A stretch of 64,000 nucleotides of DNA from Chondrus crispus. Taxonomy: Eukaryota; Rhodophyta; Florideophyceae; Gigartinales; Gigartinaceae. The translations under genes were made by a program, and so were the position numbers. Of the stretch, positions 32,601-42,505 are shown piece after piece. The stretch lies in the NCBI RefSeq assembly GCF_000350225.1, contig NW_005179035.1:144979-208978 (forward strand), given 5' to 3'. Under the pieces are notes generated by a model. The model did no database searches. It had not been told where the DNA came from and saw only the letters and a program-made list of their open reading frames with translations. Positions within the stretch are counted from its first letter, which is position 1, and every line of letters begins with the position of its first letter.

Positions 32601-33025
32601 GCTCAGGTACTGAAAGCATTGAGGAAGACAGAAAGAGAAGTCGAGCACAGAGGAAAAGAGACAAAAAGGCGCGGCAGCTGCGAGAAGCGGCTGAACGGAA
32701 GGCCCTGGAGGTGTTGCCCCCAAGCACGGTACCCGTGCAAAGTACCGATGCCTCTACAAAGTTAAAGGACCAACAGCGCCTTGCTGCATCTGTGAGCGGT
32801 CTGAGGGAAATGAAGAACACGTCTCCGGGTCAGATTATATCGCAAGCGACAGAGCCATCGAAGCATCTCAAGCAAGCGAGATTGACGGACGATCCTAGCA
32901 GATTCATGTCAGTCTCAGAGCTAGAACGCGAAGTGGAAGCGGCTAGAGCGCGCGAAGCGCAGCTGCAGGACAGACTTCAAGAGTTGCAGAGGCGTATTCG
33001 GAACTACGATAATGTGCGAACTTAG
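29603..33025 (+). CDS. CNOT4: CNOT4-like RING E3 ubiquitin ligase
   Basis: 1140 residues from an ATG inside a GGGCATGG context, chosen because the acidic leader and RING start there; the upstream open part is Pro/Ala-rich and not conserved-looking. Residues 10-60 form a C4C4 RING (CPLCLEELD, CQCGYQVCLWC, CPACRTPYEE), the variant specific to NOT4. A Lys/Glu coiled coil follows (about 65-110), then an RRM starting RNLVYVIGLSLTL, then a CCCH-like zinc segment (TKYCDVF, GNQFCMYYHS). The rest (about 900 residues) is disordered Ser/Pro-rich sequence with four PPGF motifs and ends in a short coiled coil (ELEREVEAARAREAQLQDRL). NOT4 joins the CCR4-NOT deadenylase and ubiquitinates stalled-translation substrates. 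It is far longer than yeast Not4 because of the linker. No introns are seen. Confidence 0.85.
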   Translation: MDEEEEEIPTCPLCLEELDSTDRAVKACQCGYQVCLWCLHHIREQLSARCPACRTPYEEQNFKFAEVNPEQAAKEAKERATAKKERERREKLKEIEKERARAVAVSQLKAKSNFKHARILQRNLVYVIGLSLTLAREEVIRRADMFGKFGRMMRILVNRSHPFNADAPGGPSISAYIQYYRDSDASAAVRGMNNGVFDGREIRCAIATTKYCDVFARNAAASDQNAMFHCGNQFCMYYHSIAPADLVLTREEVLARQLGPPPPAHLFFPDSRRPNHAPLPFHRPGPPQPIPIHPPPNTGVPLSTSSASQGRSMMTRPPASMPSPSTAPSIPFPQHGQPPIHVIPNMNVPLSMPATTQGSNGASAAGQQAPPSSPRPRVPGNVTAGRKVGGPPQPFSPTRAPVRTPPGSPQSGRSSSFLHRSPRKSEPGSVPLSSAGASSARGNGTRSATASAAPFFSPRSSRAQLPSNAGWASGHSRNSSRSPPRRGPSTSLDESALSTPRTPRRLPRDNAPPGFESAASSSTSAAPSRPPGFDTPASPQSSSGNREGAVTKSGLTSGAHISAPPGFGPTAVSSRGNGSEETDRNNVAAAWSQEATTDEVFATQDRRPRRPVGKPGQRAGLGPQSATDSVPALAQLLAKRGKETGVSAELQSKTGPLEISDASESRNGQYNLADAPLVSQPPLGSLFGKSSQGGKVPPSDVDRRVKSPESSSYTSAFSVPLGRTETSKLQESAAAARRNSSRFDFARRSVPESLSESTHPSTQSMSIPSLERGASKTTFGKVGGSAVPKSSRDEYAFAEMNPNFVQGSSAVTSTSHALKQARSRFGFAEQTSSPKSNHTRPRPEGLDSTANGEGLSSGFDGPFANLSTAEKLASLFHRAEWSGERLPPMPTHEPQVDQLASADQVLDPNTSHNRPVTALPIPAAVPDHGEIRKNSPVSRSRPTQYAPPGFREATPDISPETTAVDNKTTTAGVATKVASGGSTRNASEALSPVRTDDTVSSGTESIEEDRKRSRAQRKRDKKARQLREAAERKALEVLPPSTVPVQSTDASTKLKDQQRLAASVSGLREMKNTSPGQIISQATEPSKHLKQARLTDDPSRFMSVSELEREVEAARAREAQLQDRLQELQRRIRNYDNVRT

Positions 33026-33370
33026 AGGAGAAGGAAAACCTTTAGAATAGTATGGTTGCAGTCTATGGAATTCCCTGTCGTCTTGCTACTTCGTAACCGT
33101 GTAGAACTGTCTTGCTCTAATTCTATAAACGCACCAATAGTCTCGTAGGTTTCTGAGGGAGAGCGGGAACCTTCCTAGACATGTTCGTCATACCGAGGCC
33201 TGTTCCTGGATTTTACAACACTGCTCGATTTGTTATGGCAAAACGCCACTCCGAGGGATATCACTAGAGTGCGAAGTGGTTGCGTTAAGGCCAAACGCGT
33301 GATATGGACAGAACCAGGCATATGTTGAACACAGTCAGTCACTCGTTTTCGCTCGAATTGAGCTCATGGA
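33026..33370. other. intergenic between convergent genes (3' ends)
   Basis: 345 bp between the stops of CNOT4 and exportin-4; nothing besides presumed 3' UTRs was seen. Confidence 0.5.
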
Positions 33371-36300
33371 TCAGTTGCCAATTGCTACCGACAAAAGGCA
33401 TCTTCTAGCAATGTCAGAAAATCGCATGACAGATTCTCGAAATGACTTTGAAGCTTGCAATTCCGCAAGACGGTTAGGGCTTGCGTGCGAAGTGTCGCGT
33501 CCACTGAAGCCAAAAGATACACCCGCTACTGCTGCAGAATGGCCCAATTCTTGTATAGCGGCGAGTAATGTGGGGCTATTTTCCGCCTCTGACAAGAGTT
33601 CCCGACCTATTTCCTCAAATGCAGATGTCTGACCTCTTTGCCTCACGTGAATAAGGGGAAGTAAGGCATCTGCGGATGCATCCATATTGCTTGCGAAGGC
33701 GTCTCCGCTCGCAATACCCACCAAGATTACCCTCAGCAGTTTCGAAAGGGCTGCATCAACCACAGTGCTTGCTGGACCGAGCTCTGGGTTTCGAGAACGC
33801 GATCGCGCCAAAGAGGCAACTGCTTCCAGGCTTCTTCGTTCTAGTTTTAAGTCCGCGTTTTGTCGTTGTAGGTCGATAAGATGCAAAATGGTTTCGCACA
33901 TGTCTGGAGGGATTCGGCTCAACCACATTGGGTGCCGAATGACCACATCAGTTGTGAAACTGAAAATCTTTGCACATACCGAAGGAATAGCTAGCATTTC
34001 GTCCGTGAATATGGGAAGCAGAGAGGACAGACCGACATAGCATGCTTCACCGACTTCAAAGTCCGAGCCTTCTGTCAGTATGCTGCTCAGCAACCCAATT
34101 ACCCCTTGGACGCCATCGTAACGTTCGTCGCGACTTGATTCGCTCACATATTGGGATATGACCTCACAGTAAAGTTTGATGATTGCTATTGCGTTCCTCA
34201 CGAGATCTCGTGACTCCTCGGGGGAGAGGTGTATCAAAGAGGAGTTTACAATGTCATCTGCCAATGTGATGAGGGATTGCCCGACATCTGGTCTGGACCT
34301 GCCAAATGATTTCGCGCAATTAAACGCAATACCATCTGGGGCATGTAAGGCTAGCAGCAGTGCACTACGAGTCCGCGGTCCCGCATTTTCACACATCGCT
34401 GCTCCTCGCAAAAGGTTCACTGTTGCTATGGCGCGTTCAGCAGCATCTGCATCTCTCTCTCTATCCTCGATGAGGGAATGAAGAGAATGGTATGCTGGGA
34501 GCAACAGCTGGTCGGCGACAATATCTCCAAGCACTTTCGTCAGACACTTCCCAACAAGTCGTACCACCGGTGGTGGGAGATTTTGATAAGCCCCTGTCCC
34601 TGCTTGCAACAGCCTGTGCCAAATTTGAGAGTTTTGAATGTCATGGTATCTTGGAGTGCCGAGCGAGAGAGCGTAAAGGAGGGATGCGGCAGCCTCTGCG
34701 ACATCGCATTCGAAACCACGAGCGGACAAACCTTCCAATGCTTTCTTCATGCACCCAGCCCTGCCTGCGGCAACGATTTCCATTCCACCGACGGCCTCAA
34801 ATGCTGTTTTCGTTGCAGTCTCGTCATGAGATATGGGAACGAGATATGTTCTTGTTACTCGAGCCAGTGCTTCAAGTATTGCTGCTCCAACTCGTGGAGA
34901 GGCCTCATCGGAATGAACCCCCCGAGTCTCCAACATCTGAGACTCTTTCTGCGCTACATCGAAAAGAGCAGAGAGCAGTATCTTGGCGTTCATAGCTGGC
35001 TTTCCATGGCCGTTAATCGAAGCAGGTGACAGAAACTGCAATGGAACCGATGGATGCTCGCCTTTCGCATCATCTGCAAGCACACTACACGTCAACAGAA
35101 TCAAAAAATATAGATCTTCCTGAAAAATATCTAGTGGAAGTGAAGTCTCTCTGTTACGCATCGTACCCCATTGGAAGACTACCTCAGCAGCATGTACCAA
35201 GGACTCAGCCAGCATTGGTGCCATTTTGTTCAAAACGAATCTCAGTAGCACAGCCGCGGAAGCAAGGCGAGCTTCTGCAGCAGAGGTATCTTCAAAGCCC
35301 ATGTCTTCTTCGTCGTCGGGAACATGAATGTTAGCTCCCGGTTCGTTTTCAAGCAAACTCTTCATCCAGAGCTTTCTGCAGTGCATCACGACCTGTTCGA
35401 TCTGTGGTGCCAGAGGATGCTCCTTCGACTTGACACCGTCGTCGGCCTGGAGCGAAATATTCGCCCAAGTCTCCAACAACACATCTGTGACATCTTCGCT
35501 AAAAACATCCTCTTCATCAGCTTCAAGAGAGGCCAAGCTTATGGCCGCCGCATCCAGCAATTGACACGTATCCTTGGTAAAAACGTCCAAATACATTCTC
35601 CCCAACTTCACAACGGTCATGATTCCATGTGCACAAGACATTCGCCGCCATACTTCAGCATACGCCAGTTTCATGACACCTAGTTGAGATTTCGCCCACG
35701 CCTGTTTGTTTACGCCATCTACCATTGACTGCAGTATTTGCCCTGCTTCCTCATCGGTGTGATAGCTGCGCTGACTAATAGCGCTGACGGCGGTCAAGAC
35801 TTGCGTCGCTTTCGGGATAGTGCGCGGCTCGTCGTCAGGGTCTCGTACGCTACTATGATAGCTCGTTACGACCAGGCAAAGCCGCAAAATTGTTGGCAGC
35901 TGCTCGATGATTTCATGCCATTCTTCTCCAGTAAACGCATTAATAACCACAGCCTCTAGAGACTCCTCGCCACTTGTAGCTTCAGCATACAAGTCTACGG
36001 GGGCGTCCGCAGATGGAGTGGCCTGGATCTTCGCTAAATCTGTCGCCAGCACTCTCAACACAGTATCTAAGGCGGGTAGCACTCGAGCGTCATAGTCCGG
36101 GGAGTTCATCGGTGGGTGACCTGGGACGGTGAGGATGACCGATATTGAGGCCAAGGCAGCCTTTAGTAAGCCGATGAGATGTCCTTGGGGAGCGGAAAAT
36201 TGCAAGCGAGCCTGAACGTGAACCTGGCGTTGCATTAAAGAGGCACGTCGTGAGGTATCAGTTATCATGAACTCCGCGCCAAGCAATTCGATAAGTTCGG

Positions 36301-36766
36301 TAGCTGCCATGGCACTGTGAGCTGTTGCAGGGTCTGGGTTCGCTGCAGCCTCATGAACCAAATTGAAGAAGCGATCGCGGTCCTCAGCAGGCTCCTCGAG
36401 ATATGCCCTTCGGGCGAGAACGGCTGCCGTTCGGAGAAGGGCTTTGCGCTCGAATTTCATGAGCGCTGGTGTAGAGACAGCAAAGCTGACAAGGAGGTAG
36501 CGCAGAGAAGTTGCCCCATAGCGCTGTGGGGGAGTTAGGGTGTCCCATGCTTCCAAGGCTGCTGAGCGTAATGCACCAGCGGCATGAAAGCGGGCGGCGG
36601 GGAGGGAGGTATATTGTATTACAGCCAGAGAGATGGGGATGGCATCTGGATGGCGAGTTAGGTTCTTGATTGATTCCTCCGCGGGAATGCGGGTGGCCGG
36701 CACTTGGACATCGCGGCAGGCTTGCTCGAAGGCTGCAACTTGAGCATGTTCCGGGAAAGTAGCCAT
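33371..36766 (-). CDS. XPO4: exportin-4-like karyopherin
   Basis: 1131 residues from the ATG at 36766 (AATGGCT context). The whole protein is helical and repeat-like (HEAT-type). Residues 1-110 match the N-terminal part of exportin-4: an AFEQACRDVQVP helix, then HPDAIPISLAVIQYTSLPAA, FHAAGALRSAALEAW, LRYLLVSF and FERKALLRTAAVLARRAYLE. In the middle, EDLYFLILLTCSVLADDAKG with EHPSVPLQFL corresponds to a conserved exportin-4 block; the C-terminus (SFRESVMRFSDIARRCLLSV) also fits. Length agrees with animal XPO4 (about 1150). Exportin-4 is a Ran-dependent carrier that exports eIF5A and Smad-type cargo and can import others. The gene is intronless and divergent from IMP1, with about 900 bp between starts. 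Confidence 0.75.
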   Translation of the reverse strand: MATFPEHAQVAAFEQACRDVQVPATRIPAEESIKNLTRHPDAIPISLAVIQYTSLPAARFHAAGALRSAALEAWDTLTPPQRYGATSLRYLLVSFAVSTPALMKFERKALLRTAAVLARRAYLEEPAEDRDRFFNLVHEAAANPDPATAHSAMAATELIELLGAEFMITDTSRRASLMQRQVHVQARLQFSAPQGHLIGLLKAALASISVILTVPGHPPMNSPDYDARVLPALDTVLRVLATDLAKIQATPSADAPVDLYAEATSGEESLEAVVINAFTGEEWHEIIEQLPTILRLCLVVTSYHSSVRDPDDEPRTIPKATQVLTAVSAISQRSYHTDEEAGQILQSMVDGVNKQAWAKSQLGVMKLAYAEVWRRMSCAHGIMTVVKLGRMYLDVFTKDTCQLLDAAAISLASLEADEEDVFSEDVTDVLLETWANISLQADDGVKSKEHPLAPQIEQVVMHCRKLWMKSLLENEPGANIHVPDDEEDMGFEDTSAAEARLASAAVLLRFVLNKMAPMLAESLVHAAEVVFQWGTMRNRETSLPLDIFQEDLYFLILLTCSVLADDAKGEHPSVPLQFLSPASINGHGKPAMNAKILLSALFDVAQKESQMLETRGVHSDEASPRVGAAILEALARVTRTYLVPISHDETATKTAFEAVGGMEIVAAGRAGCMKKALEGLSARGFECDVAEAAASLLYALSLGTPRYHDIQNSQIWHRLLQAGTGAYQNLPPPVVRLVGKCLTKVLGDIVADQLLLPAYHSLHSLIEDRERDADAAERAIATVNLLRGAAMCENAGPRTRSALLLALHAPDGIAFNCAKSFGRSRPDVGQSLITLADDIVNSSLIHLSPEESRDLVRNAIAIIKLYCEVISQYVSESSRDERYDGVQGVIGLLSSILTEGSDFEVGEACYVGLSSLLPIFTDEMLAIPSVCAKIFSFTTDVVIRHPMWLSRIPPDMCETILHLIDLQRQNADLKLERRSLEAVASLARSRSRNPELGPASTVVDAALSKLLRVILVGIASGDAFASNMDASADALLPLIHVRQRGQTSAFEEIGRELLSEAENSPTLLAAIQELGHSAAVAGVSFGFSGRDTSHASPNRLAELQASKSFRESVMRFSDIARRCLLSVAIGN

Positions 36767-37668
36767 TCGGTACAATCAGGGGGAAGGACACAAATCGGTT
36801 GACGTATGGTAATCGGAGACGGATTTCAAGCTGGAAGGATTTCTTGTGATGTACAGGCTGTAGGGCGGGACCGTGGTTGTCCAAATTGCGCCGATCACTT
36901 GAACAGTGCGGCGCGGAGAGTGGGCGTGAGAAGGTTTCGGAAGACAGACGACGACTCAGGATATGCACGATAATTGGGCACGGCAATGTGTACCATCATC
37001 CCATACGGTATTGTATATTGCCGGTATCCTCTGCAGTTGTGATCAAAGAGTAATTTGTACAGAGACAGGCTGCAACGCCAGTCGGAGGATTATTTGGGTT
37101 CAGTGTATGTAGAACAGAAGGGCTTGAAGGGATTGGCGCCTTATGTCCGACTTTGGGAGGGGGGGTCGTGAGGGGTGATGGGGCGGGGGGGGGGGGGAAG
37201 GGGGTAGCGGGTGGTTAGGGCGCACACTTTCGGCGGACCGTCACATCAACGGGCAGGCGTGTAAATGAGGTGACCGGTGATGGGTCGTCACACATCGTGT
37301 TACCCATTGAGAAGCGAGAGAGACGAAGGGGGCTGCGGCGGCTCAGTGGGCGAAAACTTCGAGATCCGTGGGCTAAATCAGGAATGGCCCGATAGGACCA
37401 CTCTCGAGACAGCCGAAAGAGCCGCGCACCTTCTGCCAGCTAAGCCGGCGCGTGCCGGGCGCGCCCCGTTCCTTCGGCCATTCAACGCTCCTCTTCATTC
37501 TTCTCTCATCCAATCCACAGTAATCTCTCCTGCACAAGCGTCCCGCCCACGGTCTCGTCCTTCCCCCCACCCATCTGCGACTCCACCGCTCACGATCAAC
37601 TCGAAAACACTAAACTCTTCACTTGACGCTTGGTCCCCTGCTTACCCAACGACTTGGTGTCATTCGCC
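36767..37668. promoter_or_regulatory. divergent promoter region with long G runs
   Basis: Separates the starts of exportin-4 (-) and IMP1 (+). Positions 37154-37205 hold many closely spaced G runs including one of at least 14 G, able in principle to form a G-quadruplex on the plus strand. No TATA-like element was identified with confidence. Confidence 0.4.
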
Positions 37669-38489
37669 ATGATATCCATCAGGTCTTTTGCATCAACACG
37701 TCTCCTGGCTACACGCCTTTTCACTGCTGGGGCCAGTAATACACGCCGTGCTTTTTCTTCCTCAATCCCTCCACACCCTAAAACCGATCCTCACATCTCC
37801 ACTTACATTGGCAACCCACGTTCGGTCCTGACGGGTCTCAGTTCGCTCATCCGCTTCGGAGCGACTGCGTACTTCATACAATTCTACATTTGCAACACCA
37901 CGCTGGTTCGTCTTCCCCATCTTGATCTTCTCGCCTTCATCCTCGTCATCCTGACATGATACTGACACTCCTGTCTCCGTACCACGTTGTCATCTCATTA
38001 CACTTGAAAATCTTGCCTTCACCTTATCTCTTCGCTCAGAGCGTTGGCCCATCCATGCAGCCAACTCTCAATCCGCTTGGTGACATCCTCTTCACTGAAT
38101 ATATTACCCCACGCCTTTCCCGCTTAAAAGCCGGGGACATAGTGGTAGCCGCCAAACCAACAGACCCGCATCTATCTGTTTTGAAAAGGATTCGGGGTAT
38201 GCCAGGCCAAGTGATTTGGGTGCATCCCATCGGCAAAAACGCCCCGATCAGGTTCAAAGTTCCGGACGGCCACGTGTGGCTCGAAGGGGACAACCGTAAT
38301 CAATCCACAGATTCGAGACATTACGGTCCAGTCCCACTTGCGCTTATCAAGGGTAGGGCGAGATTTCGCTTTTGGCCGCCGTCACAGGCGGGCGTTCTGC
38401 GATCCGTCGTTATCGATCACACAGTAAAAACAAGGGGCCTTCTCGAAAAGGCACATGGTGCCAACGTTGGCGTGTGCGATGACAGGTGA
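37669..38489 (+). CDS. IMP1: mitochondrial inner membrane signal peptidase IMP1-like
   Basis: Two exons, 37669-37905 and 38040-38489, joined in phase 0 across a 134-bp GT..AG intron, giving 228 residues. Exon 1 encodes a mitochondrial presequence (RSFASTRLLATRLFTAG) and a hydrophobic anchor (RFGATAYFIQFYIC). Exon 2 starts SVGPSMQPTLNPLGDILFTE, with the catalytic Ser in GPSMQPT. The catalytic Lys is in SVLKRIRGMPGQV, and VPDGHVWLEGDN plus STDSRHYGPVPLALI is the box E equivalent of S26 peptidases. IMP1 removes sorting signals from proteins facing the intermembrane space. Length and motif spacing fit IMP1 rather than IMP2. The exon junction falls just before the catalytic Ser. The start is the first ATG after a pyrimidine-rich leader. 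Confidence 0.85.
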
Positions 38490-39280
38490 GCGTGTCATAT
38501 GGGCTACGCTGTCGATGGCCAACAAACTTCGGAACATCGACCGGTAGTAAACATTTCCAGCTCTGTTTTCTGAAAAACATCACCATCTCATTGGAGGCAT
38601 ATCATTCTTCAAGAAAATGAGACCAAGAGCGTACAAAAGGATTTGTGAGTGATACTTCCGCACATTGATATCGCAGAAGTGGAAACATGAGGGCCTCGGG
38701 GACGGTTACAAGCTTTTCGTTCGACGGAAGAGGTTGTTCTAAGTATGAGAAGCGGGGTCCCAAGGTGCTTGATACGGCTGCCTGCCTTGAGTCATAAGTA
38801 GCAGATACGCCGAAATGCGGCGTCATGTCAGTGCAGTTGTGAGAGGTAGGCCATCGGAAGAAAGAAAAGGACCAAATCTAAATATGACGCCAGGGCTTTG
38901 CAAAGCTAAGCTTTGATATGCTGTGACGACAGGGATAATACCAGGTATCAGAAGAGGAGCTTGACGGTTGTTTGGTAAGCACAGCCTTCACTCGGAAACA
39001 TGAAATAAAGGGAATGTCGTTGCCAACGAACGCATGTGCGCGGTAGCTGACGAAAATAAAGGAAACCCTGTGAATTGTGGAAAGCATGGAAACAAATCTT
39101 CAGCATCTCTGACAGGAAATCAGATTCAGCCCTTGGAGACGCACCGAGAGCGTCTCGAAAGGTGCTACACGCCAGCAACGGAAGCCAGAAACCAAAGCCG
39201 GCGTAGTTGGACCACTCAGGTTGTCTGAGCCTCCCCCCCACATCAATCCCTCCTTTTGAGCCCCGAAGTGCGTATCACAC
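38490..39280. other. intergenic between convergent genes
   Basis: 791 bp with no supported gene. Confidence 0.4.
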
Positions 39281-39647
39281 CTACCCACCATGCAGAGTGG
39301 AAATAAAAGCGATGCGATCGCCGCCCGCAAAGCGATAGTTGACAGTATCTTCGAGCTCCCAGTCCACGTCATTGACCAAGACTAGCACACCAGGCCTCAA
39401 AGCGTCGCCGCTCACAAACATGTCATGCCGGGCGGTGATAAGATGGTCTCGGACCCAGGTGATAAGCTTACCGAGGCTCTGGATGTCTGCCGGCGGGGTG
39501 ACGGAGAGAGACTTGGCGTCGCTGAACAAGGCCTCGAGCCCACCGCTGAAAAGAGAGTGTTAGCAAATTGGGACAGGGCGGCGTAGTCAAACGGTGGGGT
39601 AGGCGGACTTACCCGAACTCTAGCACGATGGTTTTGGAGGACGTCAT
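39281..39647 (-). CDS. URM1: ubiquitin-related modifier 1
   Basis: Two exons on the minus strand, 39647-39613 (35 nt) and 39545-39281, spliced over a 67-bp GTAAGT..CAG intron, giving exactly 99 residues, the family length. Exon 1 reads MTSSKTIVLEF and the junction creates the GGGLEALF motif typical of URM1. The protein ends in FISTLHGG, the di-glycine tail that is activated as a thiocarboxylate by the Uba4/MOCS3 E1. URM1 supplies sulfur for thiolation of tRNA wobble uridine (Ncs2/Ncs6) and also modifies proteins under oxidative stress. It shares a 458-bp divergent promoter with PSF1. Without the short first exon the conserved N-terminal strand would be lost, which supports the splice model. 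Confidence 0.9.
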
Positions 39648-40105
39648 GTTTGTTTGACGCTGCGCGAGGTTTGGCAGGTGCGGTAGTCGCGGGGAGAGCG
39701 CGGGGTGAGAGGGGAGGCGGCTAGCGGCTAGTGTCATACGTATGGCTTGTTTAGGCGAGACCTTCGAGGCTGCGCCGGTGCTGTAAGCCGAATGTGATTT
39801 GTGGATATTTTTTTGGGATCATGTTGCCAACATGCAATTCGCGTGGCACTGCGCACGTGCAGGCGAAGCATTATATGATGCCGCACGCGTGGACACGTGT
39901 CCACTGGCGTACGGAAAGCCGCAGCTCCCGCCATTTCCCATACCACTTCGCAAATACAACCCCAACACCTCTGCATCCCACTCCCTCCCTCCCCCACTCC
40001 ACTCCCAACACCCCAACTCTCCGACTTTCCTTCCTCCACACGAACTGCTAGCCTCTACGAATTTTGCCACCCTTCCCTCACATTCTAACTTGTAACCCTA
40101 CCACA
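39648..40105. promoter_or_regulatory. divergent promoter URM1/PSF1
   Basis: 458 bp between the two start codons. The PSF1-proximal half is a C-rich, CCCACTCC/CACC-type tract without G (about 39945-40085), a usual composition for leaders in this window. ACACGTGT-type E-box-like palindromes lie near 39893-39900. Confidence 0.4.
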
Positions 40106-40761
40106 ATGCACGGTCGACGAGGTGCAGAGCTGCTCGAAGAGCTCCGCAAGACAAAATGGCTACCACCTTATAGCGTACGTACCCTCTACAACCTCTACTT
40201 CCTTGTCCCTCCCCGACTCCTGTTCTCATCCTAACCTAATTTTTTCCTCCTCCGCAGGAATCCGGTATCCGTCAAATCGCCGCTGAAATCAAGGAACTCC
40301 TGGAGCCCTTTCTCGAAATCATCACGGCTCACCGTGCCTCTCTCCAGAACGACCCGCGCTACATCTCTGGCGTCGTCGTCTTCTACCGCAGCGTGCAGCG
40401 CAACAAGCGCTGCGCCCTTGCCTACTTGATGAACCGCCTCCGTCGCATCGTCGCCTTCCGCTGGCTCTTCGGCCAGGCGGCCCCCGCCCGGCTGGACCAA
40501 AACTTGTCGGGCGCCGAGCGCCAGTTCTTGTTGAAGTATAACGCCCTGCTGGGGGAGTACTGCGACGCCGTCGGCTTGGATTTGACAGCAGATCAGAGCC
40601 CGCCGAGGGACTTGTATGTCGAGGTACGGGTGATTGCCGATTGCGGAGATATCCTGACAGAGGCTGGGCCCGTCGCGTTGAAGCCGGGCACCGCCCACTT
40701 TTTGAAGAGGACCGATGTGGAGCACCTTATTCGACAGGGCAGCTTACAACACATTTTGTGA
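40106..40761 (+). CDS. PSF1: GINS complex subunit PSF1
   Basis: Exons 40106-40174 (69 nt) and 40258-40761, joined over an 83-bp GTACGT..GCAG intron in phase 0, giving 190 residues (human PSF1 has 196). Exon 1 encodes MHGRRGAELLEELRKTKWLP, which matches the PSF1 N-terminal helix. The family core includes IRQIAAEIKELLEPF, VVFYRSVQRNKRCALAYLMN, RLRRIVAFRWLFG and the EYCDAVGLDLTADQSPPRDL linker. The C-terminal B-domain reads YVEVRVIADCGDILTEAGPV and ends VEHLIRQGSLQHIL. GINS joins MCM2-7 and CDC45 as the replicative helicase. The intron is required, since the open frame of exon 2 lacks the conserved N-terminus. Confidence 0.9.
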
Positions 40762-41002
40762 AGGTGCTCCATTGTTGTGCACTGGGGGCGAGCAACAGCT
40801 TTTTCATCGTTGGGTTGGTTTGTTTGTGTATATAATCTATTCTTGTTTTCAGAATTCGATTCCTTGTGGTTTTATTTATGTTAGTGCGGTCGGGATGCGA
40901 AAACCATGCCATGAAGCAGCTTCCTTCGACTGCCTAGGTAGGGATCGAGAGTCAGTATCTAAATTTGCATGTGGTAAGCCACCTCATCCACTCCGTCGAC
41001 CA

Positions 41003-42196
41003 TTACCCACGCCTCGTCTTTGTCTCCGTGTATGCCCCCCTACACTCGGGATACTTGCGCAACTTGTTTTCGAAGAGCCTCTCCGCAAACTGATACAGCT
41101 CAACATCTGCACTCTCCGCCCTTAGCACGGCACCTTTCACAGTTTCGCTCATCGCCTCAATCTTCTGCTTGGTCTCCCCCCTTTCATTTTCCCTATTCCT
41201 AACCACCTTCTCTGGTCGCATGGCAAACTCCCTCGCCAATTTCCTCTCTCTCCCACATGCGGCGTTAAGAATTCTCGCTAGCACACACACGCTCTCTGCA
41301 TACCTCTCCTGCAACCCGACAAAGAAGAAGCGGTCTATCAAGTTATGCTTCGCAGCCCTCAGCGCTGCGCGCGCCGCAAAGCTATCCAAATCCACAAACC
41401 GGGCGCGCAAGTCCGTTGCCAGCTCCCCGGCCCGCACGTCTGTCGCCAAACGCTTGGTCATGTAGTTGCGGTTGCGCTCCACCAAGTACCGCGTCATGCT
41501 ACGCTTCCCAGGCTTGCCGCGCTCAAAATGGATAAAGTGACTGACCTTTCGGGCAAGGGGATGCCGCACGAACGTAAAGTATCTAACATCGCGGTCTGGA
41601 AACAGCGAGTGCGCCCCGACAAACTGGTGCCCCATCACAAGGTCAATCTCAGCTCTCTTGTGCGATGGTAGGGCTGCCAGTACGTCCAGATTACAGTCGA
41701 GCCCCTTGCCCATGCGCTTAGTCCGATGGAACCACCAGGCGGACAGCAGCCCATCTCCTGACGTGGCATGACAAGTATGGTGTAGCCCCAGCCCGTTCCG
41801 CTTCGCAAATGAGAATAGAGACGTCTTGAGGCTATTTCCACCTGTCTTATGGAGATGAAGGAAGACGTAGAGCGGCTTATTGTGGTGCTGGGCAGCGGCG
41901 GCCGCGGCGCAGGAGAGGGGGTGGTGCGAGCGTGACAGGGCGCCAGGCTCCTCCGGAAGCATGCGCAAGGACTCAGGTATCCTTGACGAGTGACGTGAGG
42001 CGATGAAATTGCAGAAGAGCAATCCGGAGGCGACAAGGAGGAGAAGAATGGGGAGCTGAGACCTGTACATGAAGCGAAGCGAGTACGGGGGTGAGCCCTT
42101 AAGCGGATATCTACGGGAGGACGACTGGCGGGAGAGGGACTTCATGTCCAGCAGTACATGTCGCGGGCTTGAGGCGAGCGGTAGCGGAGAATACAT
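41003..42196 (-). CDS. Golgi-type membrane sulfotransferase
   Basis: 397 residues from the first ATG; Met18 or Met43 could also serve. A cytoplasmic Ser/Arg-rich tail is followed by a single membrane anchor (QLPILLLLVASGLLFCNFIA, about 47-66), the topology of Golgi type II enzymes. The 5'-phosphosulfate loop is VFLHLHKTGGNSLKTSLF and the 3'-phosphate loop is YFTFVRHPLARKVSHFI, with the R and S that bind PAPS. This is the pattern of the carbohydrate 2-O/6-O sulfotransferase group (Sulfotransfer_2). In an alga it would sulfate cell-wall or extracellular polysaccharides; the acceptor sugar cannot be read from sequence. The gene is convergent with PSF1 and divergent from the ankyrin gene. Confidence 0.75.
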   Translation of the reverse strand: MYSPLPLASSPRHVLLDMKSLSRQSSSRRYPLKGSPPYSLRFMYRSQLPILLLLVASGLLFCNFIASRHSSRIPESLRMLPEEPGALSRSHHPLSCAAAAAAQHHNKPLYVFLHLHKTGGNSLKTSLFSFAKRNGLGLHHTCHATSGDGLLSAWWFHRTKRMGKGLDCNLDVLAALPSHKRAEIDLVMGHQFVGAHSLFPDRDVRYFTFVRHPLARKVSHFIHFERGKPGKRSMTRYLVERNRNYMTKRLATDVRAGELATDLRARFVDLDSFAARAALRAAKHNLIDRFFFVGLQERYAESVCVLARILNAACGRERKLAREFAMRPEKVVRNRENERGETKQKIEAMSETVKGAVLRAESADVELYQFAERLFENKLRKYPECRGAYTETKTRRG

Positions 42197-42505
42197 GTGG
42201 AATTGGGAAGACGACTTCAGGTTTGCATTACCGACGGTGAGAATGAAAAACGAAGCGTCAGCAAGTACAGAGATTGCTCACTTCCAATTGAGCCGCACTG
42301 CTGAGTTCTGATTGGTTGTTTCGAAATTACACGAGACGTATCACACCGTCCGAGAGATTGAGATCCGTTACTGTAACAGATTCTGTTGCCTTCTGGGCTC
42401 CCCTAGCATACAGTACCCTTGGTACACCACTCCCCCACCAGCAGACCTCTTCGCAAACTGCAACTCCATGACAACGCTTCCCTCTCCCTCGTCTGCCTTC
42501 TCGCC

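Noticed and set aside
36384-36986. A 200-codon frame upstream of and overlapping the exportin-4 start on the same strand
   Set aside because: It lies in another frame, and exportin-4 similarity begins at the ATG at 36766.
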